DNA from: Nostoc sp. T09
Lineage (GTDB): Bacteria; Cyanobacteriota; Cyanobacteriia; Cyanobacteriales; Nostocaceae
Direction: 5' to 3'
Length of the DNA stretch: 64,000 nt
Assembly: GCF_002154695.1 (NCBI RefSeq)
Contig: NZ_MTAV01000028.1
Coordinates: forward strand, 26,436-90,435
Shown here: piece by piece, positions 37,141-46,516 of the stretch
How the letters are laid out: every line of letters starts with the position of its first letter
Position numbering within the stretch: position 1 is the first letter of the stretch
Position numbers and translations under genes: made by a program
The notes under the pieces: model-generated
Seen by the model: the letters and a program-made list of their open reading frames with translations, nothing else
Told to the model about the DNA's origin: nothing
Databases searched by the model: none

Positions 37141-37635
37141 TTAGTCTGCGATCGCCCACCTTACATAAGGACGAGAAGCTGCTACAGTTTTGTAATTGAT
37201 TAACTTACCTGGGGCATTAATTTTTTGCAAATCTACACGGAAATAAGCTTGTTTATTCTTAAATTGCACAGTATAGAAAGGATATTCTTGACTCTGTGTT
37301 TGACCAACACAAGAAGCGTAATCCTCACGTAAAGGTGACACAAATTCAACAAACTGCTTATTAGATGAAACTAACTTACTAGAGTTGGCAAATGCTCTAG
37401 TATCTGCAACTACTGTATGTTCAGCACCACCTTCATAAGGCAATGTTAACCACCATAACCCAACTGTCTGGGGACAAGTACCAGCCTTAGTTTGGACATT
37501 CATTGTCACATTGGGGGCAGAAATTGGCCCTGGTACTGACTGTGGCTGTGCTTGTGCAGAAGCATACATTGTTCCCACTACAGCTAGTGGGCATAAAATA
37601 CCACCGAGAAGTTTTAGTTGTAACAAATTATCCAT
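37141..37635 (-). CDS. Exported hypothetical protein
   Basis: 164 residues with an N-terminal signal peptide: MDNLLQLKLLGGILCPLAVV followed by GTMYASAQA-Q, a classic Ala-x-Ala cleavage site near residue 29. The mature part is beta-rich with aromatic residues (LWWLTLPYEGGAEHTVV, YPFYTVQFKNKQAYFRVDL) and has two cysteines (TCPQ and SCVG) that could form a disulfide outside the cytoplasm. No family is recognised. It ends at a HIP1-like GCGATCGC in its last codons. Role unknown. Confidence 0.75.
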   Translation of the reverse strand: MDNLLQLKLLGGILCPLAVVGTMYASAQAQPQSVPGPISAPNVTMNVQTKAGTCPQTVGLWWLTLPYEGGAEHTVVADTRAFANSSKLVSSNKQFVEFVSPLREDYASCVGQTQSQEYPFYTVQFKNKQAYFRVDLQKINAPGKLINYKTVAASRPYVRWAIAD

Positions 37636-37813
37636 AAATTGAAGTTTTGCCCATCTAAGCTATCTAAATAACATTGACTTGTAGCAATTTATAAAAGTGC
37701 CGTTTTATTTGGGCTTACCGTGTTCTCAGCTACAGTTATAGCTAAGGAAAGTGGGCAACAATATTAATAAATATCTAAGAATGCAGCCCCTTCTCAAATA
37801 ATGCTGCTATTTC

Positions 37814-39505
37814 ATGAAACCTCGAATTATTGTTTGTGGCTTAGGACGTACTGGATATAAAGTCTTTCGGTTGCTAAGACAGCAGGGTGCGTTTGTCGTT
37901 GGTATTCATCACAAACCCATCCCTAGCGAAGCGGCTGGAGATGTGATTGTTGGCGATTTACACACAGCTGCTACCCTAACAGCAGCGGGAATTGAACAGG
38001 CTCATACTTTAGTAATTGCTGGTTCGGATGATGCGCGCAATTTAGCAATTATGTTACAAGCGCGAGTACTGAATCCCCAAATTCGGATTATCAACCGCTT
38101 TTATAATACAAGTTTGGCCGAGCGTCTGGATCAGACATTGCCAGATCACTTGAGTATGAGTGTTGTTGGTTTGGCAGCACCAGTATTTACTTTTGCTGCA
38201 CTAGGTAATAAAGCGATCGGACAAATTAAGTTATTTCAACAAACCTGGCCGATTCAAGAAGAATATATAGATGAATACCATCCTTGGCTAGGTTGTAAAC
38301 TAAGTGATTTATGGGAAGATCGTTCGCGGATGCTGATTTATTACTTGCCTGTGCAAGGCGAGATAGATTTGATAACTGCGGTTTTATCTGGACAAGAATT
38401 AAAAGTAGGCGATCGCATAATTGTTGGTATCCAACCCCGCATCCGTCCCATCCGTAAATCATGGGTAAGAAAACTGCTCAAAGTCTGTACTAGTCTGAAG
38501 CAATTTCAAAAACATGCCCAATCGGTTGTAGCGATGGCAGCTGTTCTATTAGTAATTATTTTACTTGCTACACTTACCTATGTTTCTGCTAATTTAAATA
38601 TCTCTTTTGTCGATGCTTTATATTTTGCTGTTGGCATGATTACTGGAGCCGGTGGTAATGACAAAATAGTAGAAAATGCTCCCAATACTATCAAGATATT
38701 TACCGTTGTGATGATGCTGGTTGGAGCAGCGGTAATTGGTATTTGGTATGCAATGCTCACTGATTTTGTGCTGGGAAACCGCTTCAAGCAATTTTGGGAC
38801 GCAGCTCGCATACCCCAGCGCCATCATTACATAGTTTGCGGCTTGAGTGGCATTGGCGTCAAAATTGTCCAAGAAATTCACGCCAGTGGGCATGAGGTGG
38901 TAGTTATTGAAACCGACAGCAACAATAGATTTGTCAACACCACTCGCGGACTCGGCATTCCTGTAATTCAAGGCGATGCCAGTTTCCGAACAATACTCAA
39001 AGCCAGTAATATAAATACTGCTGCCGCAGTGCTGGCTGTTACCAGCAACGATGCGATTAACTTAGAGATTGCTCTGAAAGCCAAAGGATTATCGCCTAGC
39101 ATTCCAGTCATTGTCCATTATGCCGACCCTGATTTTGCGGGTATGGCCCAACAAGTATTTGATTTCGAGGCTGTACTAAGTCCTGCGGAATTGGCGGCCC
39201 CAGCTTTTGCCGCAGCTGCGCTAGGGGGACGCATCCTAGGTAATGGCATCACAGCAGATAGCCTTTGGGTAGCATTTGCTACGATGATTACACAGATACA
39301 CCCCTTTTGCGGCCAATTTGTGAAAGATGTAGCCATGTCTGCTGACTTTGTGCCTTTGTACGTAGAAACAAGTTGCCAAACCTTTCACGGCTGGGATTTA
39401 CTAGAAACCCAACTTAATCCTGGGGATATTTTATATTTGACAATGCCAGCGAATCGGTTATATCAGTTGTGGCGCGACGAGCGATCGCAGGTGATGGTAA
39501 CTTGA
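37814..39505 (+). CDS. RCK-pore-RCK potassium-channel-like NAD-binding protein
   Basis: 563 residues. Residues about 1-120 form an RCK/TrkA-N Rossmann domain (IIVCGLGRTGYKVFRLL, VIVGDLH, VIAGSDDARNLAIML) with a following RCK-C-like part. Two membrane helices then flank a pore loop: VVAMAAVLLVIILLATLTYV, the loop FVDALYFAVGMITGAGGND, and IFTVVMMLVGAAVIGIWYAM (about 240-320). A second RCK domain follows (YIVCGLSGIGVKIVQEI, VVVIETDSNN, VIQGDAS). The pore loop has TGAGGND where potassium channels have TVGYGD, so ion choice is uncertain. Located in the membrane with cytosolic nucleotide-binding domains. Single gene. Confidence 0.85.
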   Translation: MKPRIIVCGLGRTGYKVFRLLRQQGAFVVGIHHKPIPSEAAGDVIVGDLHTAATLTAAGIEQAHTLVIAGSDDARNLAIMLQARVLNPQIRIINRFYNTSLAERLDQTLPDHLSMSVVGLAAPVFTFAALGNKAIGQIKLFQQTWPIQEEYIDEYHPWLGCKLSDLWEDRSRMLIYYLPVQGEIDLITAVLSGQELKVGDRIIVGIQPRIRPIRKSWVRKLLKVCTSLKQFQKHAQSVVAMAAVLLVIILLATLTYVSANLNISFVDALYFAVGMITGAGGNDKIVENAPNTIKIFTVVMMLVGAAVIGIWYAMLTDFVLGNRFKQFWDAARIPQRHHYIVCGLSGIGVKIVQEIHASGHEVVVIETDSNNRFVNTTRGLGIPVIQGDASFRTILKASNINTAAAVLAVTSNDAINLEIALKAKGLSPSIPVIVHYADPDFAGMAQQVFDFEAVLSPAELAAPAFAAAALGGRILGNGITADSLWVAFATMITQIHPFCGQFVKDVAMSADFVPLYVETSCQTFHGWDLLETQLNPGDILYLTMPANRLYQLWRDERSQVMVT

Positions 39506-39526
39506 TTTCAAGATAAAAAACTAAAA

Positions 39527-41683
39527 TTACACTTTCATCTCACCAAACTTGGGACTCCACCAACCTTTCTGTGTATTAAAGTAAGCCACATCTTTATGTT
39601 TTTTGTCTTGACGAGACTGGGGATCGGAACATCGCAGCATGGTTTTGCGCTGTCCATCTTTGGTGTAGCTGTACTCCTCCAAAAACTTTTTACACACTGG
39701 GCAAGGATGTGAGCTAATCTTGGTTGGAGATTTCTCATTCTTGGTTTCTTTGGTTCGCGGTGCTTCCCAAGCTTTCTGAAACTCATTCCAAAACAAGACA
39801 ATATTTTCACAGCCGTTATTACATTTGAGAAAGTATTTCTTTTTGAGTTTACTGCTGGGAATTTTCGCGAGAAATTTATTACATTCAGGGCAACGAGTTC
39901 TAGAAGTTTCAAATTTGCGTTCAGCGACAGCAGAAGTTTTCGCCCCAATTCCTGAACTCACAACTACAGTTTTTGCTTTTGCCAATGCTGGTGCAAAGTA
40001 ATTTTGATTCCAACTGGTGAGGTATTGCTGCCAAGGCTGTTTTCCAGAAGCGATCGCATCTAGGGCATCTTCCATTTTGGCGGTAAATTCTGCCTCAAGT
40101 AAATCTGGTAACGCTTTTTGTAAAAAAACGTCAACTTCTAACCCTAGAGTTGTGGGCTGGATACTTTCTTTTGTTAGCTGGATATAATCTCGTTTTTTCA
40201 ATGTAGCAATGGTGGGAGAATAAGTACTGGGACGACCAATACCTTTACGCTCCATCAGTTGCACTAATTTTGGTTCGCTGTAACGTGGCGGCGGTTGAGT
40301 TTGTTTTTTCTCATGTCCTGCATCTGCTAAAGTTAGCATCTGTCCTTGTTGCAAAGCTGGCAAGATAGTATCTTTACCAAGATTTGGCCAGTACCTTGCA
40401 TATCCTAAAAATTCAACGACTTGTCCTCTGGCTTGCCAAAAAATTTGACCAGATTGAATGACAACTTTCGTTTTCCGCAGTTGAGCAGGACGACATTGAG
40501 AAGCGATCGCTCTTTTCCAAATTAAAACATATAAGTTAAACTCATCGGCAGGCAATTGCACTCGTAACTCCACCGAAGGACGAAATACATCTGTCGGACG
40601 GATCGCTTCATGGGCTTCTTGCGCAGTTTTGTTGCTGCGATGTCTCGTTGTGCGTTGCGGTACATTCTGCGGATCGTTTGCTTCTAACCACTTGCGCGCA
40701 CTTTCACAGAATTCAGGACTTAACATCACTGAATCTGTCCGCATGTAGGTAATTAACCCTGCTTCATAAAGCTTTTGAGCTACTTGCATGGTTTTCTCAG
40801 GTGCAAATCGCAACCGAGAACCAGCAGCTTGCTGGAGAGTGGAAGTGATAAACGGTGGCGGTGGTTGGCGGTTGGTAACTTTCCCTTCATATTGCACAAC
40901 TTGATGGGGATGGCGTTTCGCTTCTTCAACTAAGCGGTTGGCTTCTGCTTCGGAAAGTACGCGTGTAGATTCTGGTGCTGTTTGATTATTAACCGTGGTA
41001 TCATCATGCACCTCTGTTTCCTGCTTTGCTGCTTCCTGGGGAGCATTCGCCATCCCATGATAAAAAGCCCGGAATCCCTCAGCATAATCTACCCAAACAC
41101 TCCAGTAATCTTGGGGTACAAAGGTTTGTATTTCGCGTTCTCGCTGACAAATTAGGTGTAATGTGGCACTCTGCACTCTGCCCACACTCTTAGCACCATT
41201 ATTTAATGCCCATACTAACGGACTGCCCTTATAGCCTACTAGTTTATCTAGGCAATCTCGACACAAACCTGCACCGACTAAATTTAGGTCAAGTTTTCGC
41301 GGATGAGCGATCGCAGTTCTGACAGCCGAGGCGGTAATTTCTGTATATACTACTCGCTTGGCTTCTCTTAAACCTAGCACTTCTTTAAGATGCCAAGCGA
41401 TCGTTTCCCCTTCTCGGTCTGGATCGGTCGCTAAAACAACTTCACTTACCTGTTTAGCTACAGTCTTTAATTGCTGAATTGTTTCCTTTGAGCGTTGGTC
41501 ACGGGGGACATAGTTGCATTGCACATTACCGTTATCCATACTAAATCCCAGCGAATCTTCTCCTTGATCGCTGAGTTCGCGAATATGGCCGCAACTGGCA
41601 CGCACAATCCACTCAGCACCGAGAATTTCACTGAGTTTTTTGACTTTACCAGGGGATTCAACTACGAGAAGGCGTTTAGGCAT
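39527..41683 (-). CDS. topA: Type IA DNA topoisomerase I
   Basis: 718 residues. It starts with the Toprim motif KRLLVVESPGKVKKLSEIL, has DPDREGETIAWHL, and the catalytic Tyr in LITYMRTDSVMLS near residue 312. It relaxes negatively supercoiled DNA by cutting one strand. The C-terminus holds zinc-ribbon-like domains: CPECNKFLAKIP with CNNGC, and CPVCKKFLEEYSYT with a final Cys. The Q/T/H-rich insertion near residue 220-240 (QETEVHDDTTVNNQ) is low complexity. Divergent from recD2 with only 96 bases between them; the promoters must overlap. Confidence 0.93.
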   Translation of the reverse strand: MPKRLLVVESPGKVKKLSEILGAEWIVRASCGHIRELSDQGEDSLGFSMDNGNVQCNYVPRDQRSKETIQQLKTVAKQVSEVVLATDPDREGETIAWHLKEVLGLREAKRVVYTEITASAVRTAIAHPRKLDLNLVGAGLCRDCLDKLVGYKGSPLVWALNNGAKSVGRVQSATLHLICQREREIQTFVPQDYWSVWVDYAEGFRAFYHGMANAPQEAAKQETEVHDDTTVNNQTAPESTRVLSEAEANRLVEEAKRHPHQVVQYEGKVTNRQPPPPFITSTLQQAAGSRLRFAPEKTMQVAQKLYEAGLITYMRTDSVMLSPEFCESARKWLEANDPQNVPQRTTRHRSNKTAQEAHEAIRPTDVFRPSVELRVQLPADEFNLYVLIWKRAIASQCRPAQLRKTKVVIQSGQIFWQARGQVVEFLGYARYWPNLGKDTILPALQQGQMLTLADAGHEKKQTQPPPRYSEPKLVQLMERKGIGRPSTYSPTIATLKKRDYIQLTKESIQPTTLGLEVDVFLQKALPDLLEAEFTAKMEDALDAIASGKQPWQQYLTSWNQNYFAPALAKAKTVVVSSGIGAKTSAVAERKFETSRTRCPECNKFLAKIPSSKLKKKYFLKCNNGCENIVLFWNEFQKAWEAPRTKETKNEKSPTKISSHPCPVCKKFLEEYSYTKDGQRKTMLRCSDPQSRQDKKHKDVAYFNTQKGWWSPKFGEMKV

Positions 41684-41779
41684 AGCACCTGCTTTTTAGA
41701 TGCTGTATAACAGATACAACTTTTTATCATATATTTAGTATAAATGTACTATAAAGCTCCTATTGTTAATCAGCAAGCA

Positions 41780-44089
41780 ATGTCCACGCTAGTAGAGCAA
41801 CACGAAACTATTACTGGAGTAGTCGAACGCTTGACTTTCTACTCTGAGGAATCGGGGTATACAGTGGCACGGCTGACACGCTCTGGTGTTAAAGATTTAA
41901 CCACAATTGTCGGTAGCTTTGCTAATATCCAACCGGGGCAAACATTGCAACTAACCGGTTTCTGGCGTGACCATCCGCAGTATGGGCCGCAATTTCAAGT
42001 AATAAATTACAAAGAAACCAAACCTGCCAGCCTTACAGGTATTGAAAAGTATTTGGGTAGTGGACTAATTAAAGGTGTAGGGCCAGTAACAGCAAAGCGA
42101 ATAGTTGCACACTTTGGATTGGAAACTCTAGAAATTATTGAAAACCAAATTGAGCGCTTGGTGGAAGTTCAAGGTATAGCTAAGAAGCGGATAAATATGA
42201 TTAAAACCGCTTGGGAAACCCAAAAAGCCATCAAAGAGGTGATGGTGTTCTTACAAGGACATGGTGTTTCTACTACCTACGCGGTAAAAATTTATAAACA
42301 GTACGGTGATGAGGCGATCGCTACAGTTACGAATAATCCTTATCAGTTAGCTACCGACATCTACGGTATTGGCTTTCTCACTGCTGATAAAATTGCTCGG
42401 AATTTAGGAGTTGCACCAGATTCCGAATATAGATACTGTGCGGGAATTATCCATGCTTTAAGTGAAGCAGCAGAAGATGGAAACTGCTATTTACCCCAAG
42501 CCGAACTGATTGAGAAAGTAATTCCCTTATTAACTACTGAAACTCATCAGCCACCAGAAGCCGCACTTACAAAAATTATCAAAGACATGGCTCTCAAGGA
42601 CGAGCTAATTAGAGAAAGTAGCGCCGATAAAATAATGAATTGCTACAAGCCTGCTTTCTTCCACACAGAACAAAACCTAGCACAACTGATACACCAACGC
42701 CTGAATCAACCTGTTGCTACCGACTTTCCCCGTGTTCGTTCTTGGCTGGAACGCTTTACCACCAGCCAAAAAATTGAACTTTCCACCCAGCAGCAAGAAG
42801 CAGTAGAAATGGCAGCTTACGCCCCTGTAATGATACTTACAGGCGGGCCCGGAGTCGGCAAAACATTCACCACCCACACCATTGTGTCACTGTGGAAAGC
42901 GATGGGTAAATCCATTGCCTTAGCAGCACCCACAGGACGCGCCGCCCAACGCTTGAGTGAAATGACTGGTTTGGAAGCAAAAACCATACATCGCTTGTTG
43001 GAATTTGACCCCAAAACAATGGGCTTTAAGCGCGACAGCGAGAATCCTTTGCCAGTAACAGCAATTGTCGTTGATGAAGCCAGTATGCTGGACTTATTTC
43101 TGGCTAACTCGCTGCTGAAAGCGATCGCCAAAAATGCTCAACTGTTGTTAGTAGGCGATATCGATCAGTTACCATCTGTAGGACCAGGAAGCATACTCGC
43201 TGACCTGATTAATTCTAATCGAGTGCCACTAGTCCGCTTAAATCAAGTATTTCGCCAAGCCCAACAAAGTGCGATCGTCACAGCAGCCCATCAAATCAAT
43301 CGCGGACATTACCCAGCCATTGAACCGATATGCGATCGCCCTGTTTCCGATTGTCTTTGGCATGGTGGCGGATATCAACCAGAACACGGTGTTCAAGCGA
43401 TTTGCGAACTAATTACAGACTTAATTCCGAATTTAGGCTTTAATCCCGCCACCGATGTGCAAGTACTTTGCCCAATGTCACGAGGAATAGTAGGTACTCG
43501 CAACCTCAACCAAGTCTTACAAGAACTGATTAATCCTCCCAGTGCTGAGAAAGTGGAAATCTCCAGAGGTGGAATTAAGCTGCGGGTAGGCGACAGAGTG
43601 ATTCAGCAGACGAACGATTATCAACGGGAAGTATTCAACGGAGATTTGGGAATAATTACCGCCATTGATACTGTTGAGCAAGAAGTGAATGTCCAGTATT
43701 GCGATGCCTGCGGCAACCCCAATGGTGAACGCATTGTTACTTACGATTATGCTGATTTAAATGAGATATCCCTGGCATTTGCTACCTCAATTCATAAAAG
43801 CCAAGGCTCTGAATATCCAGTAGTAATTCTGCCAATATATATGCAGCACTACATGATGCTGAGCCGTAACCTCATCTATACTGGTTTGACTCGTGCTAAA
43901 CAGTTAGCAATTATAATTGGTGCGAAAAAAGCAATCTCTTTAGCTGTAAATTCTACCGATAGACAACAACGCTACACCCAATTACAGCAGAGATTAATTC
44001 AGGCTGGATTGCGTTCATTAATTGCTGTTGATCAAACCTCTAGCATCAGTCAATATTTTGAATATCAAACTACTGATAAACAGATATAA
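41780..44089 (+). CDS. recD2: RecD2-type DNA helicase
   Basis: 769 residues of the RecD2 subfamily, a 5'-3' superfamily 1B helicase found without RecBC. The N-terminal OB-like domain (ITGVVERLTFYSEESGYTVARL) and the helix-hairpin-helix repeats (YLGSGLIKGVGPVTAKRIV) are followed by the motor: Walker A GGPGVGKTFTT near residue 354, DEASMLD (motif II), VGDIDQLPSVGPGS (motif III) and SIHKSQGSEYP (motif V), LTRAKQLAIIIG (VI). It is thought to act in repair and fork maintenance. I start at ATG 41780 because the family begins MSTLVEQHETI; an ATG at 41744 adds 12 residues. Confidence 0.93.
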   Translation: MSTLVEQHETITGVVERLTFYSEESGYTVARLTRSGVKDLTTIVGSFANIQPGQTLQLTGFWRDHPQYGPQFQVINYKETKPASLTGIEKYLGSGLIKGVGPVTAKRIVAHFGLETLEIIENQIERLVEVQGIAKKRINMIKTAWETQKAIKEVMVFLQGHGVSTTYAVKIYKQYGDEAIATVTNNPYQLATDIYGIGFLTADKIARNLGVAPDSEYRYCAGIIHALSEAAEDGNCYLPQAELIEKVIPLLTTETHQPPEAALTKIIKDMALKDELIRESSADKIMNCYKPAFFHTEQNLAQLIHQRLNQPVATDFPRVRSWLERFTTSQKIELSTQQQEAVEMAAYAPVMILTGGPGVGKTFTTHTIVSLWKAMGKSIALAAPTGRAAQRLSEMTGLEAKTIHRLLEFDPKTMGFKRDSENPLPVTAIVVDEASMLDLFLANSLLKAIAKNAQLLLVGDIDQLPSVGPGSILADLINSNRVPLVRLNQVFRQAQQSAIVTAAHQINRGHYPAIEPICDRPVSDCLWHGGGYQPEHGVQAICELITDLIPNLGFNPATDVQVLCPMSRGIVGTRNLNQVLQELINPPSAEKVEISRGGIKLRVGDRVIQQTNDYQREVFNGDLGIITAIDTVEQEVNVQYCDACGNPNGERIVTYDYADLNEISLAFATSIHKSQGSEYPVVILPIYMQHYMMLSRNLIYTGLTRAKQLAIIIGAKKAISLAVNSTDRQQRYTQLQQRLIQAGLRSLIAVDQTSSISQYFEYQTTDKQI

Positions 44090-44188
44090 TCTGTGTTCAT
44101 CTGTGTTTATCCGTGGTCCCCTTCTATCTTAATGTTAAACTGCGATCGCATAACCAGAAAACAGCACAGTTGTGATGAAATGTGTCAA

Positions 44189-44578
44189 TTATGATGTTGG
44201 AGCAGGTTCAATATGTTCCCCAGCATAATAAACTAAGACTTTTCTTTGAGATTCATCAGGAATGTAGAAGACTCTATCTCCAGAAGTTACTTCGTATTCC
44301 CACGCTCCTTTATATTTCTTACCTTTTAAAGGAAATACTCGTTTTGGTTTCCGTGTCATTGGTGCAGTACATAAATCTTCATAGCAACGTTTTGTGTTTT
44401 CTGGACTACGTTGCATTAAAGCTTCCCACGCTTTGTTAATCCTTCGATTCTTGGCAACAACTAACCATGTTTTGTTTACCTCAGATACATTTGGAGCCGT
44501 CAGTTTAACTTCTGGCGGCTCCAAATTATCATTGCTTATTTCTTGGTCTGGCGGAATATCAGACATAAGAGAATTCAC
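44189..44578 (-). CDS. RelE/ParE-like toxin
   Basis: 129 residues. The C-terminal ~90 residues look like the RelE/ParE toxin fold: helix AWEALMQRSPENTKRCYEDL, then KRVFPLKGKKYKGAWEYEV, a strand DRVFYIPD and a last strand VLVYYAGEHIEPAP. The pattern PLKGK-x2-GxWxYxV-x2-xxRVxY is the usual one for these ribosome-dependent mRNases or gyrase poisons. The N-terminal 45 residues are acidic, Pro-rich and unusual. The gene overlaps the upstream antitoxin by four bases (GTGA) if it starts at the GTG 44578; ATG 44566 is the alternative. Confidence in toxin identity is moderate. Confidence 0.65.
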   Translation of the reverse strand: MNSLMSDIPPDQEISNDNLEPPEVKLTAPNVSEVNKTWLVVAKNRRINKAWEALMQRSPENTKRCYEDLCTAPMTRKPKRVFPLKGKKYKGAWEYEVTSGDRVFYIPDESQRKVLVYYAGEHIEPAPTS

Positions 44579-45069
44579 TTAGCATTTTCAACAGATGGTT
44601 GTGTCAATAGTATCTCATCTGTCTCGTCATTAAAAGCAGCCGCAAGCTCAGGGCTAGAGATTGCAATAGCGCTTTCATGCCATTCATGAATGATTGCGTC
44701 AATCATCTCCCATGCTGTGGTTGAAGAATCTACCAACCGAAAAGCCTTACTTAATTCCTTAATAAACTCTTGAAGTTCATCTGAGTCAAACACACTCAAC
44801 CATCCGTAAGGATGTTCAAAGCCAATTTCTTTGCCTAATAACAGAGAAAAAGCGACAGTTAATGATTCAAAAACAGTTTTACTTTGAGTAGCTGTTTTAA
44901 CTAGACAAGTTACTTCCTCTCTAGGCAATAAAGCAAAAAACTGTCCATTGCGTGTAATTGTTACGGGATGTTTAGCAGCTTTATCGAGAATATGACCTGG
45001 TTGACGGTTTAACTCTGTAGCGGAAATTAGCTCATCTAAGTAAGCGTTGTTCACAAATGCAAGAGACAT
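44575..45069 (-). CDS. Phd/YefM-like antitoxin with a C-terminal extension
   Basis: 164 residues from ATG 45069. The first ~60 residues (ISATELNRQPGHILDKAAKH and PVTITRNGQFFALLPREEV) are the Phd/YefM DNA-binding antitoxin pattern, with helix and beta-hairpin around VTITRNG. The remaining ~100 residues are an extra helical domain (FESLTVAFSLLLGKEIG, ELQEFIKELSKAFRLV, TTAWEMIDAIIHEWHES) longer than normal antitoxin tails. It overlaps the toxin start. Reading farther upstream to 45183 adds 38 basic residues without an obvious ribosome binding site, so that start is less likely. The pair is probably self-regulated at the operator upstream. Confidence 0.7.
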   Translation of the reverse strand: MSLAFVNNAYLDELISATELNRQPGHILDKAAKHPVTITRNGQFFALLPREEVTCLVKTATQSKTVFESLTVAFSLLLGKEIGFEHPYGWLSVFDSDELQEFIKELSKAFRLVDSSTTAWEMIDAIIHEWHESAIAISSPELAAAFNDETDEILLTQPSVENAK

Positions 45070-45428
45070 AATTTTTGCGTTTTCTGAAAACGCTGAATCA
45101 TTTAATGTGTGTTTATCACTCTTACGTATTATTTTACGTATTATTCTAACGTCGTCAATAAGCATTGTGGCGGATTCCCACAAAAGCCTTTCTCTATAAG
45201 GTTTTATGTTTCAAAGCAGAGCGTGCCTAACTAATTTCGCCATTAACCTGTTTAGGTGATGGACATCCAGGAATTTGGAAGATAATTCGACAATTTAATT
45301 GTCCTGGTTACTCACATAGGTAACTTTTTCAAAAATCAAACCATATTTAGATAGATTATTTACTCGAAAAATAGGTGTAATAGTAATATTTGCGACTTGC
45401 TAAACAACATTATTAGTTATATATACCA
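45070..45428. other. Divergent region between antitoxin and NIF3-like gene
   Basis: About 360 bases likely containing the antitoxin operator and the NIF3-like promoter. AT-rich on the right. No dyad of clear antitoxin type was identified by eye. Confidence 0.4.
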
Positions 45429-46148
45429 ATGACATCTCAATGTAACTCAATTTTTCTACAAGAAATAGTAGATTTCCTTAATTGCTTCTTTAATGTTGAA
45501 CTATTCCCCATAAGTGAAAAAGGAGGCATATATTTAGCATCATCACATCCTGTAACACGACTAGGATTAGCACTTGAACCAGACACGCAGTTACACGAGT
45601 GGATAAAAACCCAAAATTTAGATGCGCTATTCTTACATCGCCCTTGGAAATTAACAACAGAAGAAATTTCGCCCGAACTTGGAGTAATTTCCTATCATCT
45701 ACCATTTGATGAGTGCTTGACGCTAGGTTTCAACCTCCGCCTAGCTCAAATTTTGCGAATGTCTCAGCTAGAAGTATTAGGAGCAAAAGAAAACAGAGCA
45801 ATTGGCATGATTGGAGAAATTCCGACTCAGAGCTTTACGCATCTTTGCAATTGTATTACTCAAATTTTCGGCGGACAAGAACAAGTACATCTACCAATTA
45901 ATTCTGATGTGAAACGCATTGCTGTAGTTGGTGCTATGACAGATTCCTTAGTTCGGGAAGCAGCTAATCGTGGTGCTGATGTTTTCATCACAGGACAGTT
46001 GCGACAACCAGCCGCAGCAGCAATGCAAGAAACTAAAATAGGAGCGATCGCAGTTGGTCATCGTCGCAGCGAATGGTGGGGTTTACGTTCTTTAGCTGGG
46101 GTTTTACAAGAACGTTGGTCTAGCTTGGAAGTATTTGTCAAAACTTAA
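45429..46148 (+). CDS. NIF3-like dinuclear-metal protein
   Basis: 239 residues of the NIF3/YbgI (DUF34) family. Visible landmarks are LALEPDTQLHEWI, LDALFLHRPWKL with a metal-binding His, VISYHLPFDECLTLGFN with His and the metal cluster Asp, and GHRRSEWWGLRSLAGVLQ at the C-terminus (HxxSE type). These form toroidal hexamers around two metal ions; biochemical role is unsettled, with GTP cyclohydrolase activity reported for relatives. The trailing hairpin at 46157-46192 may end transcription. Neighbours do not inform function. Confidence 0.88.
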   Translation: MTSQCNSIFLQEIVDFLNCFFNVELFPISEKGGIYLASSHPVTRLGLALEPDTQLHEWIKTQNLDALFLHRPWKLTTEEISPELGVISYHLPFDECLTLGFNLRLAQILRMSQLEVLGAKENRAIGMIGEIPTQSFTHLCNCITQIFGGQEQVHLPINSDVKRIAVVGAMTDSLVREAANRGADVFITGQLRQPAAAAMQETKIGAIAVGHRRSEWWGLRSLAGVLQERWSSLEVFVKT

Positions 46149-46156
46149 ATTAGGCA

Positions 46157-46192
46157 ATAGGCAAGAGATAAATATTATTGCCTCTTGCCTAT
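46157..46192 (+). terminator. Hairpin behind the NIF3-like gene
   Basis: ATAGGCAAGAG (46157-46167) pairs perfectly with CTCTTGCCTAT (46182-46192), an eleven-pair stem nine bases after the stop codon. No T-run follows, so termination is likely only partial. Confidence 0.55.
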
Positions 46193-46246
46193 CAAAAGAA
46201 TAGCGATCGCAATCTAGCTGTAGTATCAACTTCAGCAGTCAGGAAT

Positions 46247-46516
46247 CTAAACACCAGCAGGCTGTTCGTTAAGTAATTCTTTAGCCACTTCGTCCACTGT
46301 TTTGTTGAGGTACACAGCTCTTTCATCTACTGCTCTCACCCAACTAATGGGAAACCAGTGATGTTGACCATCAGGAGCATTATTCTTCGTCAATTTGACG
46401 TAATTGCCCCCCTCTACAGAGTCGATATTCCCAATATGTGTGTCAGATGCTCCTTCTAAACCGCCAGGGCCTTCTGCATAAACGGGCAAGTGTTCTTTAA
46501 TTTGTGATACGTTCAT
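46247..46516 (-). CDS. DUF2171-type (PRC-barrel-like) protein
   Basis: 89 residues: MNVSQIKEHLPVYAEGPGGL, then HIGNIDSVEGGNYVKLTKN, HHWFPISWVRAVDERAVYL and an acidic final helix. The Gly-Gly and Asp-x-Val-Glu-Gly pattern followed by a Trp-Phe-Pro-Ile strand is that of DUF2171, a small beta-barrel family found in stress-related genes. It has no catalytic residues. It converges with the NIF3-like gene across the hairpin. Role unknown. Confidence 0.8.
   Translation of the reverse strand: MNVSQIKEHLPVYAEGPGGLEGASDTHIGNIDSVEGGNYVKLTKNNAPDGQHHWFPISWVRAVDERAVYLNKTVDEVAKELLNEQPAGV

Noticed and set aside
44182..44439. 85-residue plus frame with hydrophobic residues
   Set aside because: Antisense to the RelE-like gene, which is in an operon with stop/start overlap.
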